Source of the DNA: Cyanophora paradoxa
Lineage: Eukaryota > Glaucocystophyceae > Cyanophorales > Cyanophoraceae
Assembly: GCA_004431415.1 (NCBI GenBank)
Contig: QPMI01000064.1
Coordinates: forward strand, 62,001-126,000
Direction: 5' to 3'
DNA length: 64,000 nt
The notes under the pieces were generated by a model. It was not told the origin of the DNA. It searched no databases and worked only from the letters and a program-made list of their open reading frames with translations. The stretch's first letter is position 1; each line of letters begins with the position of its first letter. A program made the translations under genes and the position numbers. Below are positions 17,495 to 29,124 of this stretch, piece after piece.

Positions 17495-19753
17495 TCAGAC
17501 CTCCGCAAGGACGAAGGAAGCGAACTCAGGTGTGGCCGACGCGGACTCGATTCGCAGATCGTACTGCGCATACGTGCGGATCGAAACGTCGAAGGTTCGG
17601 TGCAGATTATAAAAGTTCGCACGGAAGAGTCCGCAATAAACTGCAAGAGAGCGCGCCGGTTGCTCTTTGGAAGCGGAGGGACCTCTGGGATGGGGCGAAT
17701 TCGAATACTGTCATTTGGATTGACAAGCACATATGCATGCCATGGCAGGCGCGCACTGAATCGCAAGGTTGTTGAGTCCGGTATCGAAGCCTCGAGGGCC
17801 TCAATCTTTCTGCTGCTGTTTTTCGGATCGACCACGTACACCTTGATTGGTTTATTGACCTGCCGCAGTGCCGTATGCGACCACAGCCAGTGATATCGAT
17901 CATGGTCGTGAGCAGACAATCGTCGGACAGAGAACAATTCCATATCACCGGCATGTTAGTGCCCTTGATGACCACAAAGTCCGCGCTCCCAGTCTGCGCG
18001 TGCGGCGGTGTGCAATACATAAGTGATCATGATTAGCTGCGATCGCGAACTGCATGGCTTCGCGATCGAACAACAACGGCCACGATATCGATATGTACCT
18101 CCGCAGGGGCCGACAGAACAAGACCGCTCACAGTGATGCGCTTTGTTCCATCCTGATGGGGGATTTCAAGTTTATATTGATCATGATGACATCGATATCG
18201 ATATCATGCGTGAGAAGGCGAACGTGCATGTGCATGCAGAAAGCGCTACTATATATGAAGCGGCATATAATATGGTTTTTGGCACCGGATCTGTTGTTGT
18301 AATGACGCTGCTTCCGGATAGGTCAAACTATGTATACGATCAATCAGAATTAGCCACTGTCAATCAATATTCACATTGCGCAACATCGACGTCAAAAGCA
18401 TGCATATGCGCGCACCAGTTTGCCTTCGATAAGCAGTTGGACGATATCCAATGTAACGTTCGATACAGGCTGCTTAATGCAGTCAGCGAGAGTGGATGTG
18501 ATTGATATCCGGCGGCGGAGGCTTTTGTCAAGGCGTTAACGCCAACGGGGCTTTTAATTTCTCACCAGTGGAGGCACGGGGCTCGAGGACGGGCTCTTCG
18601 AGGGGCTGGGTGAAATTGCCGGGCTTGCGATTGCCGATGGGCTTGGCGAGGGCAACGGGCTTGCGATTGCCGATGGGCTGGGCGAGGGACTGGGAGAAGC
18701 ATTCGCCGATGGGCTAGGGATGGGCGAGGGACTCGGCGAAGCAGTGGCCGATGGGCTAGGGCTAGGGCTCGGCGAGGCGCTGGGGGTCTGAGCGCCTGAA
18801 GTGTGAGTTTGATGTGAACGTGTGAAAGGTTTTGCTACGTATATATACGTATACCGGCGGACAATCGGCGTAGAGGAACTTGAATTCGAACTCGGGGTCA
18901 GCTGTTTTCGCGCACGTGCGCATATGCATGCGTCAGTCCAGATCCATGGCCACACGTACGTATATATACGCGTCATGCATATGGCCGCGCCGGGCGGCAC
19001 GCACTTTCAACCAGATTTACCATCCGAATCATGTCAGTTTGGAACGTGGCCAAAGCCGCGCTGTAGTTATACTTTGGTGGGACGGGTGCGACTGCTGTCA
19101 GGGCAGCAGATCCATCTCGCGATATGCGATATGTGTTGGCGGCCGTGGCGTTGATCGAGAATGAGATGCCCGCTTGAACGTTGGACTGGGCCTATATACG
19201 TATACGCGTACGGCCCATACGCATGCATTGTTCGCGACGTCAAATCGGAGTCATGTGCACGTGCAAGTACTAGTGGATGCATATATATACGTATGCAAGC
19301 ATGCGCACCAGAAAATTGCTAAACTCGCCAATTGGCGTGCCGTAGAATTGCGATGGGACGCCGGCGCCAGCGGATGGATAATACAAAGTGTACATTTGAA
19401 TGCCGTTTGAAACAGTGCTGAGGGAGCTGTTGAAAAACTGGGCGGGCACACCTTGGGATGACGCGCCCGAAGGTCATTGCGTATATATATTTGAAACGGT
19501 AAATACAAGCGACTGTCGCAGGGCACGCACTTGCGTTGCATGTAGTCAGCTTTACACCCGCTCCCGACAGCATCTGCACTCCCACGGCCTCCCAGCACTT
19601 CGTATCGTCTGCAGCGAAGACGACTTGGAATGGCTGGGCCGGTGTGAACGTCGTCTCGCCGCATGACTCCACCGGATTCACGATAGTCAGAACCAAGACG
19701 CAAAGCAGCGTGGCGGCTGCAGCTAGCGCTGTTCCCAGGCGGAGACCTGTCAT
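17495..19753 (-). CDS. Secreted or surface protein with a Ser/Pro-repeat hinge, function unknown
   Basis: Exon 1 (19753-19531) starts MTGLRLGTALAAAATLLCVL, a clear signal peptide, then C-containing sequence with DTKCWEAVG. Exon 2 (19451-19309) gives QFFNSSLSTVSNGIQMYTLY. Exon 3 (19185-19005) gives SNVQAGISFSINATAANTY. A short exon 18901-18863 (DPEFEFKFLYAD) leads to an exon from 18795 that encodes about 70 residues of S-P repeats such as ASPSPSPSPSATASPSPSP. After this hinge come PVSNVTLDIVQLLIEGKL (about 18420-18475), VITTTDPVPKTILYAASY (about 18245-18300), VNKPIKVYVVDPKNSS with an acidic tail (about 17745-17855), and a last exon with FDVSIRTYAQYDLRIESAS ending TGA at 17495-17497. NxS/T sites are frequent, consistent with secretion. 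The two-lobe-plus-hinge layout resembles algal wall glycoproteins, but I recognise no family. An alternative ATG lies at 19774, and some 3' exon borders are uncertain. Confidence 0.72.
18560..18795 (-). repeat. Ser-Pro coding minisatellite
   Basis: Imperfect tandem units (on the plus strand GATGGGCT with GGCGAGGGAC and variants) encode the SPSPSPSA-type hinge of the secreted protein. Unit length varies, giving blocks of ASPSPSPSPSA, ASPSPSPIPSPSA and ASPLPSPSPSA. Confidence 0.8.
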
Positions 19754-19774
19754 CCTGATCCGCGCCCGATGCAT

Positions 19775-21397
19775 GATCGCCGATATCGTATGTCGATACG
19801 ACGACACCGACACCGACTATGATATCAAAACTTATTGCAATTGATGTGGCCGGAGCCGCCGGACCCGGGCCGTGCATGCACGTCCGCAGTGCGGCACCTG
19901 GCATTTGAGCGAATTGAGCCTTTGTATGGAGAGAGGGGTACTAGCGACCGTCGGACTGATCCCCTCTTCAAGGCTTCAAGGCTTATATGGGCAACCAGGC
20001 CAGGGCAAGTTACTACTGTAGAACTAGTTAATTTAGTACAGGAAAATAATTAGCACTTCGAATTCGCCAAAACTGCCACTTTCGCAGCTGGTATACGTAA
20101 AAGTTTAGTAGGTCAGCGGCCGTCAGCCTTCGCTGGGCTATTGTATGGCGGAGACGGGGCTACCCCTACAAATTCTCGGCTTTAGCAGGCGGGAAATATT
20201 TAGTAGATCGCCCAAGAACTTTTAGACTGAAGTTTTAGTACTATAAATATGCAGCCCACTAAATATTTCTAGCTTTATGGCGAAGTTCGCAGCTGCTGCA
20301 GGGTGCAGCGCATGCGCAGCGCTAGCGCTAGCTAGGGCCGGGTGCCACGATGCCATGATGGCGACTCTTGAATTCAAGACGCTGGCGGATTGGCGAATTC
20401 AAGTACTACCGGCCCTAGTACCGGGGTACTATAGCTATAGGGGCCTACTTCCCTCCGAGTTCCCGGCCTATAGTACGGTACTACGGTAGGGCCACCGTAG
20501 GGGTAGTGTCGGCAGTGACTCGGCACTGCCGGCGGAAATTCATATATACGTACGTTTAAATTTACAGCACGTACGTGGACGTGAGTCACGTGACGTCGTC
20601 AGCCCCCGGCCCCGAGCCCCGGCCCCCAGGGCCCGGGGCCGGGCCCGGGGCCGGTGGCAGTACCGTCACTACCGTGGCACCGCCGCTGCGGCGCCGCACC
20701 GGTAGATCCGGATCATCCGGTACCGGTGCGGCGCGGCGCCCGGCCGGCGGCGCCGGCGGCTGCGGGCCGCGGCGCATGCCTCGAGCTCTTAAGAGGCTAT
20801 TGCTCGTTAGAGGCGAGCCTACTAGGTACGGTTGGGCCCGACCCGGTACTAGACTACTAGGCGCCGGCGAGCCTACTAGGCTAACACATTTATGATTGAT
20901 CATGATCATGAGTTTGGGTTTCCCCGGTACACCGTATACGTAGTTGGCCGGCCGGTACTCGGTAGTTGAGCGGTCGCGCTCCTCCCGCGCGCGGGCGGCT
21001 GCGAGACCGGCCGCGTTCCTCCCGCGGGCGGCTGTGAGACCGGCCGCGGCTGCGGCTGCGGCGCCGGCGCTTGCTGGGGCGGCGGTGGCGCTTGCTTCCG
21101 CGCCGAGCGCCGGCGCCGCTCGAGCGGCTGCTGGAGGACGAGGCCTAGGCAGAGGATCCGGAGGAGCTCGAGGATCCGGAGGAGGAGCTGGAGTGCGAGG
21201 AGGGGAAGCGGGACCGGGAGCGGTGGCGGCGGCCATTGGCGCTGGAAGGGGCGGCAGCGCGGGGCCTCGATTAAACTTGAAAAACAATGCTCCTGCTTCA
21301 ATCTAAAAATATTTCGACCGAAATCTCGGTCGAGTTTCTCACCGCTCCACGTGCACGCGCGCGCAGTGACAGCGGCGGGGACCGTGCGGCGCGAGGC

Positions 21398-21445
<48 letters not shown>

Positions 21446-21465
21446 CCGGCCACGAACACGGCGCG
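19775..21465. other. Divergent intergenic region
   Basis: This lies between the secreted-protein gene (minus) and the helicase gene (plus) and should hold both promoters. It contains low-complexity GC-rich DNA (20580-21280) and many short palindromes. I see no exon chain. Confidence 0.45.
21399..21444. repeat. Trinucleotide AGC microsatellite
   Basis: About fifteen AGC units with one AGT interruption lie about 20 bases upstream of the helicase ATG (21466), so probably in its 5' UTR. The frame used by the helicase begins after it. Confidence 0.9.
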
Positions 21466-24400
21466 ATGGTCGGCTTCGGGCGAGGCCGAGGCCGAGGACG
21501 CGGCTTCTATGGCGGTGGCCGCGGCGCCGGCTCTGGCGGCGGAGGCGCCGGTGCGCACGCGACGTGGACAGGCGGCGCCGGTCGCGGCGGTCGTGGCGGC
21601 CGCGGCCGCGGGGCCGGTCGCGGCAGCGCGCGTGCTCACGCGGGCAGCGCCCACGTGCACGCGCACGCGCACCCGATCGCGAGTCGCGGTCGCGGGGCGC
21701 CAGCGGGTCGCGGTGCAGGTCGCGATCGCGGGTCGGGTCGCGGTCGCGAAGCTCGCGGGGGCTTCACGATCTCGAGCTCGGGCAGCGCGCGCGGGGCGCC
21801 GCGCTGGGCCCCCACGCCGCACGCGTACGCCGACGCCTCGGCCCCGGGACCCTGGGATCCGTTCCTCAACGTGGATGGCCCCGTGGGCCTGAAGATGATC
21901 CACAAGCGCTACGAGAGCGAGCAGTACTATGGCCAGGCGCTCGCCAACAACATTCTAGCGGAGTTCTACGTCGCTGTCATCCAGGTGCGCCGAGCTCGAG
22001 CCTTTCTGTCGGGTATTCTCAGAGCAGCTCAAATATTTCTAGATCCGATATAAGCCATGAAATGTGTCTGCAGCCACCTTCAGCTTGGTTCGACCTACGT
22101 TGTTTAACATTCCGCGCCATGCAGCCCTACGCGGAGCACGTCGGGAGGATGAGCGGCGGGCGGGGTGCGCCCTCGCCCGCCGCGAGCCTCCGGTTCCCGG
22201 AGGTGCAGCTCTGCTGGGACGCGCCGAACGCCCGGGGCGTGCGCGACGTCGTCATCTCCTTCACTCGGCCGCTGCTGGCCGATCGCGAGAACTCGAAGGA
22301 GCGCGAGCCGCAGGACTCGCCAGTCGAGGTCCGATGGCGGTTTAGGCTTCTTGCAGTCTCTTGGTAATCAAGATCCTCTTCTCATTTCATTCTGCGCAGA
22401 ACGAGTCCCCGCTGTCGAGCTTCGGCCAGTCCCTGCTCGTCGTCGACCGGAGCCTGTACGCCGTCACCCGCGAGTACTCGCGCGTCACCCGGCGCGACGA
22501 GGGGGCGGGGCTCGAGATCACCGAGGCGCGGGTCGAGGTGGAGCCGGCGCAGGCGCTGGCGAGGCTGCTTCCGGTCGGGGCGTCGAGGTCGGCCAAGGCC
22601 CTGGGCTTCGTTGGGAGCTACGTCCGCGAGCACCAGGCCGCCATCGAGCTGGCAGAGGCGCGCGCCGCCGCCCGTGGCCGCGGCCATCGCCCGACGTCGA
22701 ACTTCGGCTCTTCGAATTCTCCGTACGCGCACTGCCCGCGGAGTAGCGCAGGCCGCGCCTCGAGCTCGGGAGCCGACGAGGACGCCCCGATCGGCCCGTC
22801 GTTCGACTGGGACCTCATCGCGTCGGTCCTCAACCCCTCCAAGCACGTCCCCGGCAGCTGGGTCGTCAACCAGCACGCCGGCCACATCGCACAGCGCATG
22901 AACGAGTCCCAGCGCGCTGCTGTCTCCGGCCTTCGGTACAACCTGGAGTCCATTCAAGGTGCTCATGATCAGATCGAATATCTTGACTGCAACGTGCATG
23001 CGCACGTGATGAATGTTCGTATATATTGAATGCTTGATTCGCAGGTCCGCCGGGCACTGGAAAAAGGTGAAAGGATATGAGGAAGCTGCAGTCTTGATCT
23101 ACTTACTTTAGGCATTGTTTCATTTGCAATTGCAATTGCGCAGCACTACCATCGTGTCGATAATTGAGCAGCGCGTGCCTATCGCGGAGAAAGTGCACGT
23201 CACTTGCACGGTGCGCTCTTCACCTACATCGCTAGCCATCTATAAATTTCGGCGTCGGCTGATACGGTTCTCCAATTAACAGAGAAACAAAGCCGTGGAC
23301 TCAGTGGCCGAGAAGCTGCACGAGGACCTCCGCGACCGCTTCATCGTGTTCGGCAACTCGTCCCGCATCGGGGGTACCGCGAAGAAGTACACTCTGGAAG
23401 CGAGGGTTCGTATACATGTCCATATATATATCAATCTGTACTGAATTTCAGTTAATTGGAACGCAGGTCGAGAGGCACATTTGGATTACATTTCTTCAGA
23501 AGCGACAGGTCGAGATCGTGAAGCTTGGGACGATCGTCGAGAAGGGCACAGCCAGTTTGATGGCGCTGCTCGAGACGAAAATCCGCCTCAAGGAATCGAA
23601 GCCCAAATTAAGTGCGCTCATTTTGCTTTCTATACGCAGCATTATATAAAGTTTGGCTGATTGCGCTCATTGTCAAAGAGAAGGCGCTGAACAGCAACGG
23701 AGACCTCCGCAAAATGTGGGGCAAGCACTGCGACTTCCTTCGACGTGTCTGGCTCCGCCTTCTCGCCCGCAGCCGCCGCTTCGGCTGGATCTTTCGCCTC
23801 CACCGCGTCTCGGCGATTCTCGAGGCTGCGTGCCCTCAAATCATCGCGGAGAAGAAGGTATCGTATTTCAAACATTTATATTCGGGTCCTGCGGATCGTT
23901 TTTAATGCTCGTTGCCAATCGCTCGCATGTACAGGTCGAGGTTCGCAAGGAAGTCCTGCGCACCTCCCGTGTCTACCTTTCGACGATCGCTGCGACGGGT
24001 GAGAGTCTCTCTTCAACAGATCTAGACATGTTTTTCGATGCAATTCGAACTCACCCACTGGCAGGGTCGATATTGCGGGACCTCGGCGAGAACCAGGTGA
24101 AGGATGTAACGATCCACACTGCGATTGTCGATGAGGTCCGAAATTCTGGAACTGCGATTGCGATGCTCGATGCCGCGGCTCATCGAAATCGTTTTTCACG
24201 TATGATCTGCCGACGTCGGTTCTGTTTCAGGCGGCGTGCACTCCGGAGACTTCGATCCCGCTCCTTCTCCGGCTCGGTACGCATCATTCGAATCGCAGCG
24301 CGCCGCATGCATTCGCGTTCTTTCAGCTAAATGATGTCGCCCACAGGCGCCCGGAACCTCGTCCTCGTCGGGGACCATAAGCAGCTGCCGCCCTTCACGG

Positions 24401-26011
24401 CGATCCAGGATCCGGAGCCGTACTCGAACTGGACCGGAGAAAAAGCCATCTACAGTGCGCTCGCTTTTTACGCCTTCGCGATCGTACCGAAAGAAGATTT
24501 AGATGTACATGCCATTAATTGTAATCTATCATATCTGTTGCGCGCGTGCAGACTCGCACTCGAGGAGCCTCATGGAGCGCTCGGTAAAGTGCCGCAAGGA
24601 GGAGAAGGTCGCGGGGGCCTCGTCCGCAGCCCCGCCCTCACTCACGGGCGTCGGCGTCGGCGTCGACAGTGGCGGGAACCTGCAGCACCGGCACGCGTGC
24701 TTCATGCTCCAGTCAGCACAATTTGCTTGTATACATATATATGTACTTGCACGTGTGCGCCGATTCTCTGAGCTGCGCTTGCAGGCAGCAGTACCGCATG
24801 CACCCCGCCATCCGCGAGGTCGTCTCGTCGCTCTTCTACGGGGGGAAGCTTCGCGACGGCAGCGGGCTCGCGCAACGCCGGCGGCGCGGGAAGGGGGACG
24901 CGCTCCGCTGGCACGCGGTCGAGGGGCAGGAGTGCACGCCGCCAAACTCCAAGTCCCCATACAACATGGAGGAGGTTTGATCTGCACGCTAAAGCAATTA
25001 TAATTGCACATAAAGCTCGCTCTTAATCGTTTTCATTATATGTTAATATTGCCGCCCGGCGGCCAGGTAGAAAAGGTGATCAGTATCTACAAGGAGGAGC
25101 GGGCGAGGAACTCGAAGAACAAGATTGCAATTATTTCGCTGTACAAGACGCAGACGAAGATGCTGGGTGAAGCGCTCAAGCCTTACGCGGAGAAGGACAA
25201 GAACGTAGAAGTCAATGTTCTCTTCGCATTAATCTTTGCAGCTCCTTCAAACTCGAGATCGCTGACTGCAGTTGCTCATGGCCGCAGGTCATCACCGTTG
25301 ACGCAGCGCAGGGATCTGAGGCGGATATCGTCATTCTGTCCCTTGTCCGGTTCGTTTATAGAGCTATCAATCTCGAGTCGTCGATTCTGATGTCGCTGTT
25401 CCGCTGGCAGCTGCAACTCCGACAACAGCGTCGGTTTCGCGAACGAGCCCCGGCGCCTCTGCGTCGCCATTTCGCGGGCCAAAGAGGTGCAATTCACATG
25501 TTAGTAACGTAAATCGTCGCACGCAAAATAAGCACATGTTGCAATATTAATTTCGCAGGCCCTGCACGTCGTCGGGTCGCGGAAGACGTTCCAGTCGAGC
25601 GGGCCATGGCGGGCGGTCATGAAAGCCTGCGACGAAGCCGCGGCGGCAGCGGCGGCCACCGCTGCCGCCGCTGCATGCGCAGGCGCAGCCGCTGCCGCCG
25701 CGCATTCCTCGGCTGCCGCCAAGGCGCGCGCTCGCTCCGCCGCGACCGCGAACGTCGGCGTCGCGGGAAACCGAGGCGGCAGCGGTGCCGGTGCCGGTGC
25801 CTTCACGGGGTCCGCAACGACCGAAACCGTGGACCGAAAGAAGCAGCAACCACGCGCACGTACACGCGCGCAGGAAACCGTCGGTGGCAGGAACGAGCTG
25901 CAGCTGGCAACTGCAGCTGGGCCTGCGGCCGCTAGTACTAGTACTGCCGGTGATCACGCGCTTGCTACTCTGAATGCCATGATGGTGCAGCATTTAAGGA
26001 TTAGCAATTAA
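21466..26011 (+). CDS. UPF1-like superfamily 1 RNA/DNA helicase with an RGG-rich N-terminus
   Basis: Eighteen exons sum to 3192 bases (1063 residues). Residues 1-100 are Gly/Arg-rich (MVGFGRGRGRGRGFYGGGRG), typical of nucleic-acid binding. Helicase motifs follow in order: Q motif LNESQRAAV-type (NESQRAAVSGLRYNLESIQ), Walker A GPPGTGKST split over the 22-base exon 23045-23066, motif Ia (RNKAVDSVAEKLHEDL), motif II IVDE (24065-24135), motif III LVLVGDHKQLPPF (24347-24454), motif IV QQYRMHPAIREVVSSLFYGG (24785-24974), motif V VITVDAAQGSEADIVILSLV (25288-25349) and motif VI EPRRLCVAISRAKE (25411-25486). UPF1/SEN1/SMUBP2-type enzymes unwind RNA or hybrids 5' to 3'. The C-terminal exon (25559-26011) is Ala-rich and disordered after VVGSRKTFQSSGPWRAV. 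No CH zinc domain of UPF1 is visible, so this is not a plain UPF1 orthologue. All introns here are GT-AG. Confidence 0.93.
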
Positions 26012-26830
26012 GCCAGTTTGATGTCGACATCGATAGAAACATGTACATATATATGCATGTACGTAGTTCCTATATATATAATTATTGAATTCTGCGCTTT
26101 AATCCGGGTTGGCCATGGCTATGCATGGAATGATTATGACGCACAATTTATTAACAAATTGCATGCGCAGTAACGTTGTAATCGCTGCTATATTTATAGC
26201 TAAGCCTCTGTCTGGTCATTGCAATTGGGGTCCTATACAATATTACAGCGCAGCGGACCCCCCGTTGCCGAGTCGGCACGCGCCCGGCACCCTGCAGCTG
26301 GCTCAGCGGCCCTAGCTATAGGCCTGATCATGAAGTCCATAGCCACAGCCCGCCCCTTCGATTCGCATCCCGGTCCGACGGTCTTTAGGCGCCGGCATCC
26401 GAGGGAGGCCGCGGCCCGCCCTGGCCCCCGATCGCGATCTTCTAGATCTGCTTTCAAGCCGGGGAGCAGCTGCCCTCCACGTGCATGTGCACCCCGCTCT
26501 CTCGGACCTTGATGCGAACCATTGGAGTCACACACACTATAGCTATGTGCCAAACATCGCGAATCGCACGGCTGCAAGGCCCTGATCATGAGACGGTCCG
26601 GGCCCTGGTTCCGCAAGTGTGCAGCTGCGGCGCATCCCTGCACGCCGTCCGGGTCTAGATCTACGCGAGCACAGCCGCCTCGCCGCAGCCGTCGGCCGCC
26701 GCGCCGCCCACGGCCATGCTCTGCCCCGCGGCGCAAGTTAAACGAGGCGGCCGCGGGCGGGGGCCGCCGGCGTCGGCGTCGGCGCGGGCTGCGGGGCGCC
26801 GCGGACCTCGTCGAGCCACTCCAGGTCGTC
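26012..26830. other. Convergent intergenic region
   Basis: This lies between the helicase stop and the stop of the crystallin-like gene on the other strand. The first 150 bases are AT-rich with TATATATA stretches. No exon is supported. Confidence 0.45.
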
Positions 26831-29124
26831 TTAGTCGTCGTCGGCCTCGGCGCCGGCGCCGGCGTCGCGCTCCCCCTCCTCCTCCACCGCCGCCGCCTCG
26901 TCCAGCCGGGCCGGCGCCGCTGTCGTCTCGACCTTGATTGACGAGACGCTGAATTCGAGGCGCAGTGAGTTCAATCGCGAAGTTAAATATGATTTGCTCC
27001 TTGCAACATGTAAACTTGAAAGTCGCACTCATTGTCTGCAAAGCGTGGGAGCGTCTCGCACTTTGGCCCCCTGTGATATACGTACGGAACAGTTCGTGAG
27101 TGACCGAACGCGCTTGCCAGTCTAACAGCACTGCGCACGTGATAGAGACTTTCGTTTTCCCCGAATCCTCCTGGAAATCCGCGCGAGGGAAAACCGTCAC
27201 CTTGTAGCCCGCCTTCACTGCGGAAACGGGTGGAACTTAAATGGTAGCGCGATCGCGAGCTCGGACACGCTCGCACCGCAGATCGAGGTGATTCGGTTGT
27301 CCCAGTTGGCGGAGGCTGTCCCCTTGTCGAAGAACCCGCTCAGCTGCGTCCCTGTGAGCCATCTGCCCGCTGGGCTATGGGTCGCGTGAAAGAGAATCAA
27401 GCTCACTGAAGCGATGCTGCTCTTGATCGGAAGCTCATCGAAGTTGGGCCAGTCCCGGCCGCACTGCCGCAAGGTATCGATCGAATCTCCTGCGCTCATG
27501 CACGGCGAAGGAGCTCGAGGGCGCCCGGTCGGCGGGCGCGGGCGCACCTGGGCCTGCGAGTAGGCCTTCGCGACAACGTCCGCGTCCCGCAGGCCTCCGT
27601 AGCACACACGCGCGCCGGTGCCGTCCCAGTTTGGCTGGCAGAAGGGCCGCTGCACCTCGACGCGCGACTTGACCACGTCGGCCGAGTCGCTCTCGCACTC
27701 CGTCCGCGTGATGAAGCGCGGCCCGACGGGGGCGCCAACAATCCCCTCGAACTCGTCGTTCAGGCCCGTGCCTTGGCACTGCGGGACCGAGAGCTCGTCC
27801 AGCACCCAGCCCTGATCGATATCATGATCATGAGTGCCCCAGGTTGATCATGAGCGATCAGAACCGAGTTCGCTCTAGCTCCATTCTCGCGCTCACCTTT
27901 GCTTTGAACGCGCTCTTCACATCGTTGCACGTGCTGCAGTCTCCGTCCTTCGCACCGAAGCACGATTTCGTTGCTCTGTCGCCGGTCCAATGCTTCCCCC
28001 GGCATTGGTCGAACATGGACTCGTGGAAAGCCCATCCCTGCGCCATATATCAGTGTTATCTAATTATATAATTCGATTCAGAGCTGCTGAGGAGCCCGCC
28101 AACGTACCTTCTCCGTAAACGCGTCTTTCACGTCTTGGCAGCTCGCGCAAGCCGTGCCTTGGGGCTTGGCGCCATAGCAAGAGTTGGTGACGGTCGCAGA
28201 GAGAGATGACACCTTGATGGACGAGGCGGCGTCATTCCATGGCCAGCTTGCCATGTCAAAGCATTTCGGCCCTCTGCGAGGCGTCGTTGAACACCCTCGT
28301 CACTTGAGGATCGCCGACGTCCTCAATCAGTCAAAGAATTCGAATGCGTACCGGAGCTCTATGGAGTCACCCTTGAAGTTGGGCTGGTTGAAGAGAGTCA
28401 CCGCCCAGCCTTCCTTCACTGAGATTCAATGATTCAGGAAAAGTTTCAATCGCGGTTCGAGAAGAGCATCCGCAGATCTAGAAACTGTGCGAAAAGAGCA
28501 CCGCAAATCGAAGAGAGCTTGTTGTCGAATCCATCGTCTCCCGTATTCGCGGAGTCGCTGACCAGCTGTATGGCCCGCCCCGATCGATATCGCGAGTGAG
28601 AATCAGATTCGAATTCCGTTTAATGGACGATGATTATTGTTGTTTTTCAGCGCACCGAGGGCATGTCTCCCCGTACGGTGAAGAGATCCGCTCTGCGGTC
28701 ATCAAACAGGTTCTCGTTCTTGTAGTCAATCGCGCACTGGCACGCAGGAGTCAGGCCTGCGCGGCGAACGCGAGTCTAACCCGCACTCACCGCCGGAAGC
28801 TACGTTGTGTGCGCGCACAGGGGCCCGGGCGTCAGCGGATTCAGGCGAGGGGGGAACGGCGCTTCTGGCGCGTACGTTGAACCCCTTGGCGACGACACTG
28901 GCGTCCCGGGTTCCCGCGTCGAGGGGGCCCGAGCCGAGCGGCCCGTCGAAGCTCGAGGTGCTCGTCTCAACGAGGAATTGGACTTTCTCGGAGCTCATCT
29001 GATGGCACTTGGGATCGAGCTGAAAAGTTTTCGGGCCGTCTGAAGTCGACGTCGTAGCGCCAGACTGTTGCCCGAACAGTGCGGCGACTGATTGGGCAAT
29101 AGACTGCTCCTGCGCGCTCAAGTT
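26831..29124 (-). CDS. Beta/gamma-crystallin-like, cysteine-rich repeat protein (5' end unresolved)
   Basis: Minus-strand exons in order: a segment with KTFQLDPKCHQMSSEK (29124-28876); CQCAIDYKNENLFDDRRADL (28756-28677); SANTGDDGFDNKLSSIC (from 28565); VKEGWAVTLFNQPNFKGDSI (about 28370-28420); GPKCFDMASWPWNDAASSIK followed by NSCYGAKPQGTACASCQD (about 28110-28280); GWAFHESMFDQCRGKHWTGD with SCFGAKDGDCSTCNDVKSAF (about 27890-28033); GWVLDELSVPQCQG and onward (about 27550-27813); a segment with GRDWPNFDELPIKSSIA; SANWDNRITSIC; VKAGYKVTVFPRADF; and an acidic tail ending ADDD at 26831. The VTLF-NF-GDS and WND-SSIKV pattern is that of beta/gamma-crystallin Greek keys. FDNKLSSI, WNDAASSI and WDNRITSI fit the Ca-binding (N/D)(N/D)xx(S/T)S motif. 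Upstream exons, possibly with a signal peptide, were not found. The fold call is good; Ca binding is inferred. Confidence 0.78.

Noticed and set aside
23653-24330. Alternative 225-codon frame across helicase exons 8-11
   Set aside because: It crosses the introns and lacks the helicase motifs; the spliced frame sums correctly to 1064 codons.
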